Assembly: GCA_018664365.1 (NCBI GenBank)
Contig: JABJOK010000055.1
Coordinates: 1 to 12,195, forward strand
DNA from: Candidatus Peregrinibacteria bacterium
Lineage (GTDB): Bacteria > Patescibacteriota > Gracilibacteria > UBA1369 > LOWO2-01-FULL-3
Reading direction: 5' to 3'
DNA: 12,195 bases
In this document: piece by piece, positions 1-8,211 of the stretch
How positions within the stretch are numbered: position 1 is the first letter of the stretch
Layout: each line of letters starts with the position of its first letter
Program-made: the position numbers and the translations under genes
Notes under the pieces: generated by a model
What the model saw: only the letters and a program-made list of their open reading frames with translations
What the model was told of the DNA's origin: nothing
The model's database searches: none

Positions 1-1709
1 AAAGCTTCTTTTAGCTTTGGTAAATTATTAACGATATATTGACTATCAACATCTATATCAAGTTTAAGCTTATCCCTAAAGTATCTCTGTACATAATCTT
101 GAACAACAAACCGATCACCATCCTGAGCAAAAACCTCTCTTTCAGCACTAAACTCTTCATGCCCATCTTCTCCCTTTTTAGTAGGAATATCTCTAGCGCC
201 TAACACCTCAACCTTATATCCACTATGAACATAGGCATATTGATTTGTATTAGGAACGTAATACCCTACTCTTCCATCCACAGTTTTCCTCTCAGCATAA
301 GGAAAAAGAACTTCCCCATTCTTTCCATAAACCTTAATTGCTTTCACAGAAAATGGCAGCAGATGACCAGCTCCTATATTCCATTCAGCTAAGGCATTTC
401 CACCAAAGTTAACTTCAAAAGATGCATGACCATTCGCATCAGCAGTTTTATTAAGGAATGCAGCAGAAAGCTTCAAATGCTTTAAATAATGATCTTTTAT
501 ATCATCACCAACAAGAACATTGGCCCTTCTAAGAACGTCCATATCCGTCTGCTTAGCAGCCCAATCTAAAAAGGCCTGCAATTTATTAGGATCCTTTTTA
601 AATTCATCAAGTTTTGTTAAAAATTCCTCCAAGTGCTCACCATTATATTCAATACTCTGAACAAATTGATCAGTAGATGCTAATGGAGAGGCGTTAGAGC
701 TAACACCATCAGCAGCTGCACCCATAAACTCACCCACATACGTTTGAGCAATCCCCCTATGACTCTTTCCAGGATCACAAACAACATTAACTTTTCCATT
801 ATCACTTCTCCAATGATATTTAGAAACTTCTTTTAACCCCAAACCTTTAACTACCTTCATAGCAACATAGGCTGTCTCACCTTTTTCATTTTGTAATTGC
901 TCTAAAGTTCCTCCTTTTCTCAAAAACGCCTTTTGCCCAGACTTAAGGGTAAAAGCAATATTCAAACTGCCTCCCCTTTTCGCATAACGAATAAGCTTTG
1001 AGGCATCCCAGTAGGTTGAATCTAAACAAGAAATAGTTGTAATTCTGCTAGAAAGATCTCCTGTCTTAAGAATTCTATCAATACCAGATCCTCCCCTACT
1101 ATGTCCCATTAAATTAATATTCTTCACTCCACCCCCAAGGCTATCTGAAACTCCACTTACTAAACCACTAAAAGCCCCTGGCCTAGCCAAGGCATCATAT
1201 CTAGTTCTCTTAGAATCATCAGTCCCCTCTTTTCCTCTAATTGCGGCACTTTTTCCCTCCACAATAACCAATGCACTCCTTTTTCCAGACCTCAACTTAC
1301 TCTTAAATTTTTCTTTTAAATTTTTAGTACCAATTGCCCTTTCAATAGTCATAGTATCTCCAGGCAAATAAACATCCAGGCTTCCATCGAACCCTGCTTC
1401 ACCTACATATATACGCACTCGATATCCAGTCTTATTATCAACATATTCAATTTTAGGCTTCAACTTATCGGAAATAGCTTCCTTCTCTTCAATCTTGCTT
1501 GTTGCACTCTCCGGCTTTTCATGCGATTTATCAGAATCATCATCTAACAAACCCGCTCTAAGACCATCCTGCACAGCATCAGTTTTTTCACGCCCCTCAA
1601 GAGTAAGTCCCCTTTCAGAAAGCCTAGGTGACTGTTTTGATTCAGCTTCAGGACCCCTCTTTTCAGGAGTTCCATCTAACTTCCAAACTAATCTTTTCTC
1701 AAAAAACAT
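1..1709 (-). CDS. Large alpha/beta-hydrolase-fold protein, C-terminus cut by window edge
   Basis: Read on the minus strand, the frame is open from ATG at 1709 to base 1: 569 codons without a stop, so the end of the gene lies outside. Residues 1-90 are polar and probably disordered, with no signal peptide. From about residue 95 the pattern is alternating strands and helices, with a nucleophile elbow G-H-S-R-G at 202-206 after a hydrophobic strand (NINLM). Ser204 is the likely nucleophile, His317 (in DPGKSHRG) the likely catalytic His, and Asp230 (SCLDS) a candidate acid. This suggests a serine esterase, lipase or peptidase-like enzyme; the substrate cannot be told. Residues about 330-569 form a second region I do not recognise, rich in beta strand near 425-500. 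The gene starts 9 bases after the virB4 stop and is preceded by a strong Shine-Dalgarno, so it is very likely cotranscribed with virB4. The frame is secure, the fold likely and the function open. Confidence 0.82.
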   Translation of the reverse strand, partial: MFFEKRLVWKLDGTPEKRGPEAESKQSPRLSERGLTLEGREKTDAVQDGLRAGLLDDDSDKSHEKPESATSKIEEKEAISDKLKPKIEYVDNKTGYRVRIYVGEAGFDGSLDVYLPGDTMTIERAIGTKNLKEKFKSKLRSGKRSALVIVEGKSAAIRGKEGTDDSKRTRYDALARPGAFSGLVSGVSDSLGGGVKNINLMGHSRGGSGIDRILKTGDLSSRITTISCLDSTYWDASKLIRYAKRGGSLNIAFTLKSGQKAFLRKGGTLEQLQNEKGETAYVAMKVVKGLGLKEVSKYHWRSDNGKVNVVCDPGKSHRGIAQTYVGEFMGAAADGVSSNASPLASTDQFVQSIEYNGEHLEEFLTKLDEFKKDPNKLQAFLDWAAKQTDMDVLRRANVLVGDDIKDHYLKHLKLSAAFLNKTADANGHASFEVNFGGNALAEWNIGAGHLLPFSVKAIKVYGKNGEVLFPYAERKTVDGRVGYYVPNTNQYAYVHSGYKVEVLGARDIPTKKGEDGHEEFSAEREVFAQDGDRFVVQDYVQRYFRDKLKLDIDVDSQYIVNNLPKLKEA

Positions 1710-1718
1710 AATAAATAA

Positions 1719-4139
1719 TTACTCCTCCTGCTCTGCTTCAATAACTTCACGTTCCTTGAGCAATTCTTCAGGATTAGTAGTAACTATTTTATCCTCTGTA
1801 TATGAAGCAATCACCTGAATCGCAACGTGTTTATTTCCAGCAAAGAAAAGTCCTTGCCCGACACCACTATTAAGGAGAACGTATTTTTCCCCCTCTGTTA
1901 GATTGAAAGTCTTACCAAGTACCTCAACAGAAGATGGCGCCTGCTTCAAAAGAAGCTGCATTGAAGAGTTGGTAACAATTGGTTTTCCATAACCACTCTT
2001 AACAAAATCATCTACATCCTGAGTAATAGTAGTCACTCCTAAGTAATATTTCCGAGCTCTTTTCACAAGTCCGAACAAAAATTTTGCACTATCTTCATGC
2101 TGCATCATTGTCCATGCCTCATCAATAACAAGAATCCTTTTCTTAAGCTCACTTCTTACCTGAGCCCAGATATAATTCAAAATAATATACATCGCAATTG
2201 GACGTAAAGCGTCCTCTAGATCCCTAATACAGAAGATCATCAACCCACTAGTCAAATTAACATTAGTAGGCTTATTAAAGATTCCTGCATAAGAACCAGT
2301 AGTAAATTTAGACAGTCTTTGAACCAAAGAAGTAGCACCATCGGTTGAACCTAAAATTTGTTCAAGATCCCCCATTGTTGGAGGCTCAAAATTGGAAGGA
2401 TCAACTGTATCCATTGTGATTCCCTTAAGGGCATACACATCAAGAAGTGCCTTATCTAGCAAACTTTCTTCCTCAGGAGTCAATTCTCCTAGCATAACCT
2501 TAAGTAGCCCCTGGAGATTAATAACATTAGATCTTAAAATATCTCCCGGCTGAACTTCCTCCCCCTCAATCGGCTTAGGAAGATCAAAAGGATTAATACG
2601 TCTATCACTATTCAAGCTTAATCTAAGATATGTTCCACCCACTGTAGTGGCAAGCGCCTCATACTCGTTTTCAGGATCAATAACAATCACATCCGTACCC
2701 ATCATCATCAAACGCAAAATCTCCAATTTGACTGCATAAGATTTACCTGCACCAGACTTCGCAAATACAACACTATTAGCATTTTCAAGTGCAAACCTAT
2801 CAAATATAACCAAACTATCGTTATGTCTATTAATTCCATATAAAATTCCTTTGTCAGACGTCAGATCAGACGAAGTAAATGGGAAACTTGTAGACAAAGG
2901 CGATGTATTCATATCCCGAATCGTGTACAACTCATCTAAACATAAAGGCAGACTTGAATTAAGTGCATGCTCAGCCTGTAGCTGAGCCCTTTTAGTCATA
3001 ACAAGCTTACCAGCAAGCAAACTTTCAAGCTGCTTAGAAACCTTTTCAAGCTTCTTTGCGCTCTTTGCATATACTGTAAAATACAACGCAAATTGGAAGA
3101 ATTTTTCCTGCCCACGCTGAATCTCAGTTCTCAAAACTTCCGCATCCTCAAGAGCTGTCTCAAGAGCAGGATCACGGACTTTACCCTTTTCTGAATTAAT
3201 TCTCATACTTGATTGCATTTGAGCAACCTTCTTTTTCAAAGTTTTCATTATCTCTCCAGAACCAATTGGATAAATAAACTGAGAAATATCCATTGTTACA
3301 TCGAAGTTAATCACAGGCGCAAGCCAGTTAACTTCCAAATAACGAGGATATGCAAATACATAAAAAGATTTTGCATACACTCCATCAATTTTCAACGAAT
3401 CATATTGAATCTCCATTGATGATGGAGATATTAAATCTTTAATTGAAGCCAGACCTTCTTGGTAGATTTTCTCTGCCTCCATAACTTGTTTCTTTTCTGA
3501 AGAAGACTGTGGTGCACTAGAATCAACTTCTTTTCCAACCTTTTCTCCTTTTACCTCAGCTTTTTTCTCTCCAAAAAACGGAAACAAAGAAGCAAAAAAC
3601 GACTTCTTCTTAGGCTTTTCAGCGCTTTCAGGATTTTCAGGCTTAGCCTCAACTGTTCCTTCAATCTTTTTTCCAGTAAGAGGATCATACCCCGCTTTTT
3701 CAAGCTTCTGAGCAGCATCAGTATCAGCCTTCTTAATAACCTCAAGCGAAGGCTTTACCTCAATCAAAGAAGACGGATTTTGACCAAGCTCAGTATCGGT
3801 AGGCTTCTCAGCTCTAATATTAACCATTGGCTTAGGAGCTGCTGGAGCCGGTGCACTATTAACATCTGGAACCTGTGCAATCTTGTCAGATGCAGCCTTT
3901 TCAGAAGCGCCCTTAAGCCATCCAGGAGTTTCTGTACCTCCACTCCCCTCTTGAGAAAAAACAGGAGCTGCAGCCTCTGGCGCAGCCTGCTCTGCACTAA
4001 CAGCATGTAATGGCTCTTCCGGAATAGGTGCCCCTGCACTAGCAGTTTGAGCTACCTGTGCACCCCCTGAATAAGCTGCATTTTGTGCAGCAGGATCAGA
4101 AGTTTGCACTCCCTGTTGTTGACTTGTATTTGGATCCAT
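1719..4139 (-). CDS. virB4: VirB4/TraC-family type IV secretion ATPase with long disordered N-terminus
   Basis: This is an 806-residue P-loop ATPase of the VirB4/TrbE/TraC family, the cytoplasmic motor that powers substrate or pilus-subunit movement in type IV secretion and conjugation machines. Walker A is AKSGAGKS at 460-467 and is followed by a helix and the strand DVIVIDPENEY, typical of the family. Walker B is ILVIDEAW at 669-676 with catalytic Glu674. TITQDVDDF at 704-712 fits the conserved Gln motif. Residues about 240-420 look like the VirB4 N-terminal domain. Residues 1-210 are an Ala/Pro/Glu/Lys-rich low-complexity extension that ends in a short aromatic stretch (FFASLFPFFG, 181-190), which may touch the membrane. 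The ATG at 4139 follows a good promoter; a shorter product from Met220 is possible but has no clear ribosome site. No other secretion genes are visible except perhaps the downstream hydrolase. The family call is firm; the type of system is not known. Confidence 0.93.
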   Translation of the reverse strand: MDPNTSQQQGVQTSDPAAQNAAYSGGAQVAQTASAGAPIPEEPLHAVSAEQAAPEAAAPVFSQEGSGGTETPGWLKGASEKAASDKIAQVPDVNSAPAPAAPKPMVNIRAEKPTDTELGQNPSSLIEVKPSLEVIKKADTDAAQKLEKAGYDPLTGKKIEGTVEAKPENPESAEKPKKKSFFASLFPFFGEKKAEVKGEKVGKEVDSSAPQSSSEKKQVMEAEKIYQEGLASIKDLISPSSMEIQYDSLKIDGVYAKSFYVFAYPRYLEVNWLAPVINFDVTMDISQFIYPIGSGEIMKTLKKKVAQMQSSMRINSEKGKVRDPALETALEDAEVLRTEIQRGQEKFFQFALYFTVYAKSAKKLEKVSKQLESLLAGKLVMTKRAQLQAEHALNSSLPLCLDELYTIRDMNTSPLSTSFPFTSSDLTSDKGILYGINRHNDSLVIFDRFALENANSVVFAKSGAGKSYAVKLEILRLMMMGTDVIVIDPENEYEALATTVGGTYLRLSLNSDRRINPFDLPKPIEGEEVQPGDILRSNVINLQGLLKVMLGELTPEEESLLDKALLDVYALKGITMDTVDPSNFEPPTMGDLEQILGSTDGATSLVQRLSKFTTGSYAGIFNKPTNVNLTSGLMIFCIRDLEDALRPIAMYIILNYIWAQVRSELKKRILVIDEAWTMMQHEDSAKFLFGLVKRARKYYLGVTTITQDVDDFVKSGYGKPIVTNSSMQLLLKQAPSSVEVLGKTFNLTEGEKYVLLNSGVGQGLFFAGNKHVAIQVIASYTEDKIVTTNPEELLKEREVIEAEQEE
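1722..1729 (-). promoter_or_regulatory. Shine-Dalgarno for the hydrolase gene, inside the virB4 3' end
   Basis: The minus strand reads AGGAGGAG here, a near-perfect anti-16S match, 12 bases before the ATG at 1709. It lies in the codons for the last Glu residues of VirB4. The spacing is a little longer than the usual 5-9 bases. It supports the chosen hydrolase start and suggests coupling to virB4 translation. It is the only strong Shine-Dalgarno I see before any gene in this window. Confidence 0.65.
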
Positions 4140-4176
4140 TTATTTTGGTTTTCTTCTCTACTTTTTTAATCCTAAT

Positions 4177-4205
4177 ATTCTATCAGAAAATGGCCCATTT
4201 TACAA
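4177..4205 (-). promoter_or_regulatory. Sigma70-type promoter for virB4-hydrolase
   Basis: On the minus strand the -35 is TTGTAA (4205-4200), then a 17-base spacer, then the -10 TAGAAT (4182-4177) preceded by TGA, an extended -10. The predicted start of transcription is near 4170, giving a leader of about 31 bases before the virB4 ATG. This is one of the two best promoter matches in the window. Confidence 0.6.
4187..4201. repeat. 15-base palindrome in the virB4 promoter spacer (candidate operator)
   Basis: AAAATGGCCCATTTT has perfect 7-base arms around one central base. It fills most of the spacer between the -10 and -35 of the virB4 promoter, a classic position for a repressor. Which protein binds, if any, cannot be told. 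It could also be chance in AT-rich sequence, although the GG/CC core makes that less likely. Confidence 0.45.
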
Positions 4206-4235
4206 GCACCAAAGCTTTTATTCTCGTTTTAAGAA

Positions 4236-4244
4236 TGCTACTAT
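4236..4244 (+). promoter_or_regulatory. Possible extended -10 promoter for gyrA
   Basis: TGCTACTAT is an extended -10 (TGN plus TACTAT) with no convincing -35 at 16-18 bases. It would start a transcript near 4251, about 33 bases before the GTG of gyrA. Its place in the divergent region, and the lack of a better match, are the main support. Confidence 0.35.
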
Positions 4245-4283
4245 GCGCGGGAACAAATAACAGAAATTTTTAACCCTTTTGTT

Positions 4284-6968
4284 GTGTCTGACAAAGATAA
4301 ATCTAAAAAACCTGAAGATAACGAGGAGAAACCAGAAGAAAAAAACGACATAGAAACTGAAGAAACCTCCGAAGATAATGAGAATGTAGAAACAGAAGAG
4401 ACCCCTAAAGAAAATGAGGAAAAGGAAAACATGGAACTATTTTCTGGAAATTCCAATACTAAAAACAAGAGCATAGCCGAAGAAATGGAGACTTCTTATT
4501 TGGAATATGCCATGAGTGTAATCGTTTCACGTGCACTTCCAGATGTTCGAGATGGACTTAAACCAGTACATAGAAGAATCTTATACGCAATGAATGAAAT
4601 AGGCCTACGATCAAGTGGCTCATTTCGTAAGTCTGCAGCCGTTGTCGGTGAAGTTCTAGCAAAGTACCATCCACACGGTGACAGCGCTGTATACGACTCT
4701 ATGGTGCGTCTAGCTCAAGATTTTGCAATGAGGTACCAGCTCGTAAGAGGACAAGGAAACTTCGGATCGATTGACGGAGATTCTGCAGCGGCAATGCGTT
4801 ATACAGAGGCAAAAATGGAAAAGATCTCAGATGAGATGCTAAACGATATTGATAAAGAGACCGTAAACTGGAGAGACAACTACGACGGACGCTACAAAGA
4901 ACCAGTAGTTCTTCCAACAAAGCTTCCGCAACTACTTCTAAATGGAACAACAGGTATTGCAGTAGGTATGGCCACATCTATTCCTCCACACAATCTAGGA
5001 GAAGTAATTGATGGGGTGATGCATCTTTCAGAAAATCCTGAAGCAACAATAGAAGAGTTAATGGAATTCATAAAAGGGCCTGATTTTCCAACTGGAGGTA
5101 TTATATACAGCACAGAAGACATTAAAAATGCATATACAACAGGACGAGGAGGAATGGCAACAAGAGCTAAGACAGAGATAACTGAAAGAAAGGGAGGCAA
5201 GTTTGCAATTATTGTTTCGGAAGTTCCCTACCAAGTGAATAAGGCAAATTTAGTTACAAAGATCGCAGATCTAGTAAGAGACAAAAAGGTTGTAGGAATA
5301 ACAGATATACGAGACGAATCTAACAAAGATGGTATTCGCGTAGTTATCGAACTCAAAAAGGACAGCTACCCTAAAAAAATACTGAATCAATTATTCAAAT
5401 TCACTCAACTGCAGACATCATTCAACATGAATATGATTGCACTAGTAGACGAAATTCAACCGCATCTATTAGACATTAAACAAGTGCTTGAACATTTCAT
5501 AAAGCACAGAAAAGAGGTGATCACAAGAAGAACAGAATACGAATTAAAAATAGCAAAAGCACGAGCTCACATACTCGAAGGACTCAAAATTGCAATGGAC
5601 AACATTGATGAAGTAATTACTACCATCAAAAAATCCAAGACAAAGGAGGAAGCTCACGAACAATTAGTTAAAAAATTCAAACTTTCAGCCCTTCAGGCAA
5701 AGGCAATTCTTGAGATGCGCCTACAAACCCTTTCAGGACTTGAGAGACAAAAAATTGAAGATGAACTCGCAGAAAAAATGGCTCTAATAACAGAGCTAGA
5801 AGGGATTCTTGCTGACACAAAGAAAGTTCTAAAAATTATGCAGGACGAGCTTGCAGAAATAAAAGAAAAATACGCTGACGAAAGGAGAACTACAATCATT
5901 CCTAATGCAATTGGATCATTCTCTCAAAAAGACACGATTCCAAATGAAGACATGATGGTGATGCTTAGCAAGGAAAATTACATTAAAAGAGTTCCAACAA
6001 AAACTTTCAAAGCTCAACACCGTGGAGGAAAAGGAATTATAGGAGGAACAACAAAGGATGATGACGAAATAAAGCTAATAAAGTTTGCAAAAAATCATGA
6101 CGAACTCCTTTATTTCACAAATAAGGGCCGAGTTTTCCAACTACCAGTATACGAAATTCCACAAGCATCAAGGCAATCAAAAGGACAAGCCATTGTGAAT
6201 TTATTACAACTTCAAGATGACGAACATATAACAGCGATTTTAAACGCAAATGACAACTTCTCTGGAGAAGCCCTAGTCATGGCAACCAAGAATGGAACCG
6301 TCAAGAAAACAAAGGTTGAGGACTTTAAAAATGTTAGAAAAAGCGGATTGATAGCCATAAAACTTAGAGATGGCGACTCTCTAGAATGGGTAAGAGAAGT
6401 ATCAAAAGAACAAGAAGTAATGATAGTAACTCGTGAAGGTAAATGTATAAGATTCAACGAAAAAGAATGTCGCCCAATGGGACGATCATCTATAGGAGTT
6501 CGTGGAATCAAGCTAAAGCCAGAAGATGAAGTAGTTGAAATGGATGTTGTAAAAATGTCAGAAACCGCAGAGCTTCTCGTAGTAATGGGGAATGGTCTCG
6601 GAAAAATGACAGCAATCAAAAGCTACAGACTACAAGCCCGTGGAGGAACTGGTGTAAAAACAGCCAATATTACAGCAAAAACTGGTAAAATCGTCGGAGC
6701 AAAAGTAATCGAAGAAAACACAGATGCAGACATGATATTAATGTCTAAATCAGGGCAAATCATTAGACTTCACGTAAAAAACATTCCATCACAAGGAAGA
6801 GCGACACAGGGAGTGTATCTAATGAGACTAAAACCAAATGACAAAGTTGCTTCAATTTCATTAGTCCAAATCCTGATAGACGAGACTCCAGAAGAAGATA
6901 CAAAAGAAAAAAAGAAAGATTCAAAAAAAGACGAGCAACCTAAATTAATCAAAGAACAAGCCAAATAA
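4284..6968 (+). CDS. gyrA: DNA gyrase subunit A
   Basis: This is the 894-residue catalytic subunit of DNA gyrase, which cuts and rejoins DNA while GyrB supplies ATP hydrolysis to add negative supercoils. The breakage-reunion domain starts near residue 63 (EEMETSYLEYAMS). The catalytic Tyr is Y173 in AMRYTEAKM, with R172 beside it. The quinolone region reads HGDSAVYD at 131-138, with the Ser134 and Asp138 typical of sensitive enzymes. The GyrA box QHRGGKG at 578-584 opens the C-terminal pinwheel and separates it from ParC. The protein ends in a Lys/Asp/Glu-rich tail from about 863. Residues 5-49 are an acidic extension not usual for the family. The start is GTG with no ribosome site; ATG at 4431 (Met50) has AAGGA just upstream and would give a more typical N-terminus, so the true start is open. 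gyrB is not in the window. Confidence 0.97.
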   Translation: MSDKDKSKKPEDNEEKPEEKNDIETEETSEDNENVETEETPKENEEKENMELFSGNSNTKNKSIAEEMETSYLEYAMSVIVSRALPDVRDGLKPVHRRILYAMNEIGLRSSGSFRKSAAVVGEVLAKYHPHGDSAVYDSMVRLAQDFAMRYQLVRGQGNFGSIDGDSAAAMRYTEAKMEKISDEMLNDIDKETVNWRDNYDGRYKEPVVLPTKLPQLLLNGTTGIAVGMATSIPPHNLGEVIDGVMHLSENPEATIEELMEFIKGPDFPTGGIIYSTEDIKNAYTTGRGGMATRAKTEITERKGGKFAIIVSEVPYQVNKANLVTKIADLVRDKKVVGITDIRDESNKDGIRVVIELKKDSYPKKILNQLFKFTQLQTSFNMNMIALVDEIQPHLLDIKQVLEHFIKHRKEVITRRTEYELKIAKARAHILEGLKIAMDNIDEVITTIKKSKTKEEAHEQLVKKFKLSALQAKAILEMRLQTLSGLERQKIEDELAEKMALITELEGILADTKKVLKIMQDELAEIKEKYADERRTTIIPNAIGSFSQKDTIPNEDMMVMLSKENYIKRVPTKTFKAQHRGGKGIIGGTTKDDDEIKLIKFAKNHDELLYFTNKGRVFQLPVYEIPQASRQSKGQAIVNLLQLQDDEHITAILNANDNFSGEALVMATKNGTVKKTKVEDFKNVRKSGLIAIKLRDGDSLEWVREVSKEQEVMIVTREGKCIRFNEKECRPMGRSSIGVRGIKLKPEDEVVEMDVVKMSETAELLVVMGNGLGKMTAIKSYRLQARGGTGVKTANITAKTGKIVGAKVIEENTDADMILMSKSGQIIRLHVKNIPSQGRATQGVYLMRLKPNDKVASISLVQILIDETPEEDTKEKKKDSKKDEQPKLIKEQAK

Positions 6969-6979
6969 CTCAACCTAAC

Positions 6980-8206
6980 ATGAAAAAACTTTCATTCCTT
7001 ACTGCCCTCATAGTTAGCTTCTCAGTACTTGGCGCAACGGCCCTGGCCTACACTGGAGATATCTCCATAAACGGTCAACAAATCAAATTTTCTTCATATG
7101 ATTTTCTTGAAGGCAACACCGTAAGAATTTACGCAACAACCACGAATCATGGAGGGCAAGACCTTCTGGGTGTTGTAAGGTTCTACGACAACGGTAGTCA
7201 GGTTGGTGCCGACCAGCCTGTTTCCATTTTCGGCAATTCAACAGATGATGTTTTTATAGACTGGACCCCTCTAAGCTATGGGACAAAAGTCATCTCTGTA
7301 GAAATGACACCATGGGTAGTAGAAAACGATGACCCATCTAATAACACAATCCAATCAGAAATATATGTCGTTCAAGACACAGATCATGACGGAACTCCAA
7401 ATGACAGTGACGATGATGACGATGGAGACGGCGTAAATGATACTGATGATGACTTCCCTCTGAACAAAAATGAACAACATGATACCGATGGAGACGGCAC
7501 AGGAGACAACTCAGACGACGATGACGACAATGATGGAGTTCCAGATGAACACGATGGCCTTCCACTAGACCCAAATGAGACTGTAGATACAGACGGAGAT
7601 GGAATTGGAGACAATACAGATACAGACGATGACGGCGACGGACTTAGCGATGGCGAAGAAGAAAATAAAAAAACAGACCCATTAAATCCTGATACTGATG
7701 GTGACCTAGTTAATGATGGTGAAGATGCCTTTCCACTTGATCCGGAAGAATGGGCAGACACAGATGGAGATGGAATTGGAGACAATACAGACACAGACGA
7801 CGATAACGACAGTGTTTATGACGAAGTGGATGAATTCCCTCTAAATAAAGGACCTATAATAAAGCTTGATGACGAAAATTTCACAATAGATGTCCTAGAA
7901 GAATATATATTTGATGCATCACCATCATACGATGAAGATGGCCAAATAGTTTCTTATTTATGGGATATAGACGGTGAAGAGAGAGAAGGAAATGCTGTTC
8001 CATATATCTTTGAAAAAATTGGGAATCATAAGGTTGGATTAACAATTACAGACAACAATGGAGAGTCTCGTTCAATTGAGCTACAAGCGAATGTTGTAAA
8101 TACCAAATTTTATGTTCAACTAGCCACAACCTTGGCTGCAATTTTCCTTGCATTAATAATTGTTTTCAAGTATATTCATCGGGCTGAAAAGTCAGAAACT
8201 AAGTAA
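6980..8206 (+). CDS. Secreted, membrane-anchored surface protein with TSP3 calcium repeats and PKD-like domain
   Basis: A 408-residue exported protein. Residues 1-23 are a Sec signal peptide (MKK, hydrophobic core, cleavage after ALA). Residues about 24-132 form a beta-rich, CARDB-like domain of the adhesion type. Residues 133-285 are thrombospondin type 3-like repeats, with DTDGDGIGDNTDTDDD twice (203-218, 260-275) and related D/N-rich units. These are known Ca2+-binding loops that often form rigid surface stalks. Residues about 293-375 resemble a PKD domain (FDASPSYDEDG, YLWDIDG, GNHKVGLTITDNNG). A membrane helix at about 380-397 with a short basic tail anchors it with the bulk outside. It starts 11 bases after gyrA without a ribosome site and ends in tandem stops (TAATAA), 5 bases before rpmE, so it is likely in the gyrA transcript. 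An adhesin or envelope role is an inference; the ligand is unknown. Confidence 0.88.
   Translation: MKKLSFLTALIVSFSVLGATALAYTGDISINGQQIKFSSYDFLEGNTVRIYATTTNHGGQDLLGVVRFYDNGSQVGADQPVSIFGNSTDDVFIDWTPLSYGTKVISVEMTPWVVENDDPSNNTIQSEIYVVQDTDHDGTPNDSDDDDDGDGVNDTDDDFPLNKNEQHDTDGDGTGDNSDDDDDNDGVPDEHDGLPLDPNETVDTDGDGIGDNTDTDDDGDGLSDGEEENKKTDPLNPDTDGDLVNDGEDAFPLDPEEWADTDGDGIGDNTDTDDDNDSVYDEVDEFPLNKGPIIKLDDENFTIDVLEEYIFDASPSYDEDGQIVSYLWDIDGEEREGNAVPYIFEKIGNHKVGLTITDNNGESRSIELQANVVNTKFYVQLATTLAAIFLALIIVFKYIHRAEKSETK
7586..7804 (+). repeat. Pair of near-identical 48-base units in the TSP3 region
   Basis: Bases 7586-7633 and 7757-7804 encode the same 16 residues (DTDGDGIGDNTDTDDD) and differ at only a few third positions. 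They lie 171 bases apart, inside a longer run of diverged Asp-rich units from about 7376 to 7834. This is coding repetition from the TSP3 repeats, probably from duplication inside the gene. Confidence 0.75.
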
Positions 8207-8211
8207 TAATC

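Noticed and set aside
1495..1818. Plus-strand open frame of 107 codons across the virB4-hydrolase junction
   Set aside because: It is opposite two well-supported minus-strand genes, is Ser-rich by reverse-strand bias and has no initiation signal.
4058..4273. Small plus-strand open frame over the virB4 start and the divergent promoter region
   Set aside because: It overlaps the virB4 coding start and promoter, and its translation has no recognisable feature or ribosome site.
4284..6968. ParC rather than GyrA
   Set aside because: The intact GyrA box (QHRGGKG) and a full-length C-terminal pinwheel support GyrA.
7384..7794. Long antisense Ser/Pro-rich open frame opposite the TSP3 repeats
   Set aside because: It is the mirror of the GAC/GAT-rich Asp repeats; composition is low-complexity and it has no start signals or domain. 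The plus-strand frame explains the region.
7376..7834. CRISPR-like regular repetition
   Set aside because: Units are diverged, lack unique spacers of constant length and lie in frame in a TSP3 domain; this is protein repetition.
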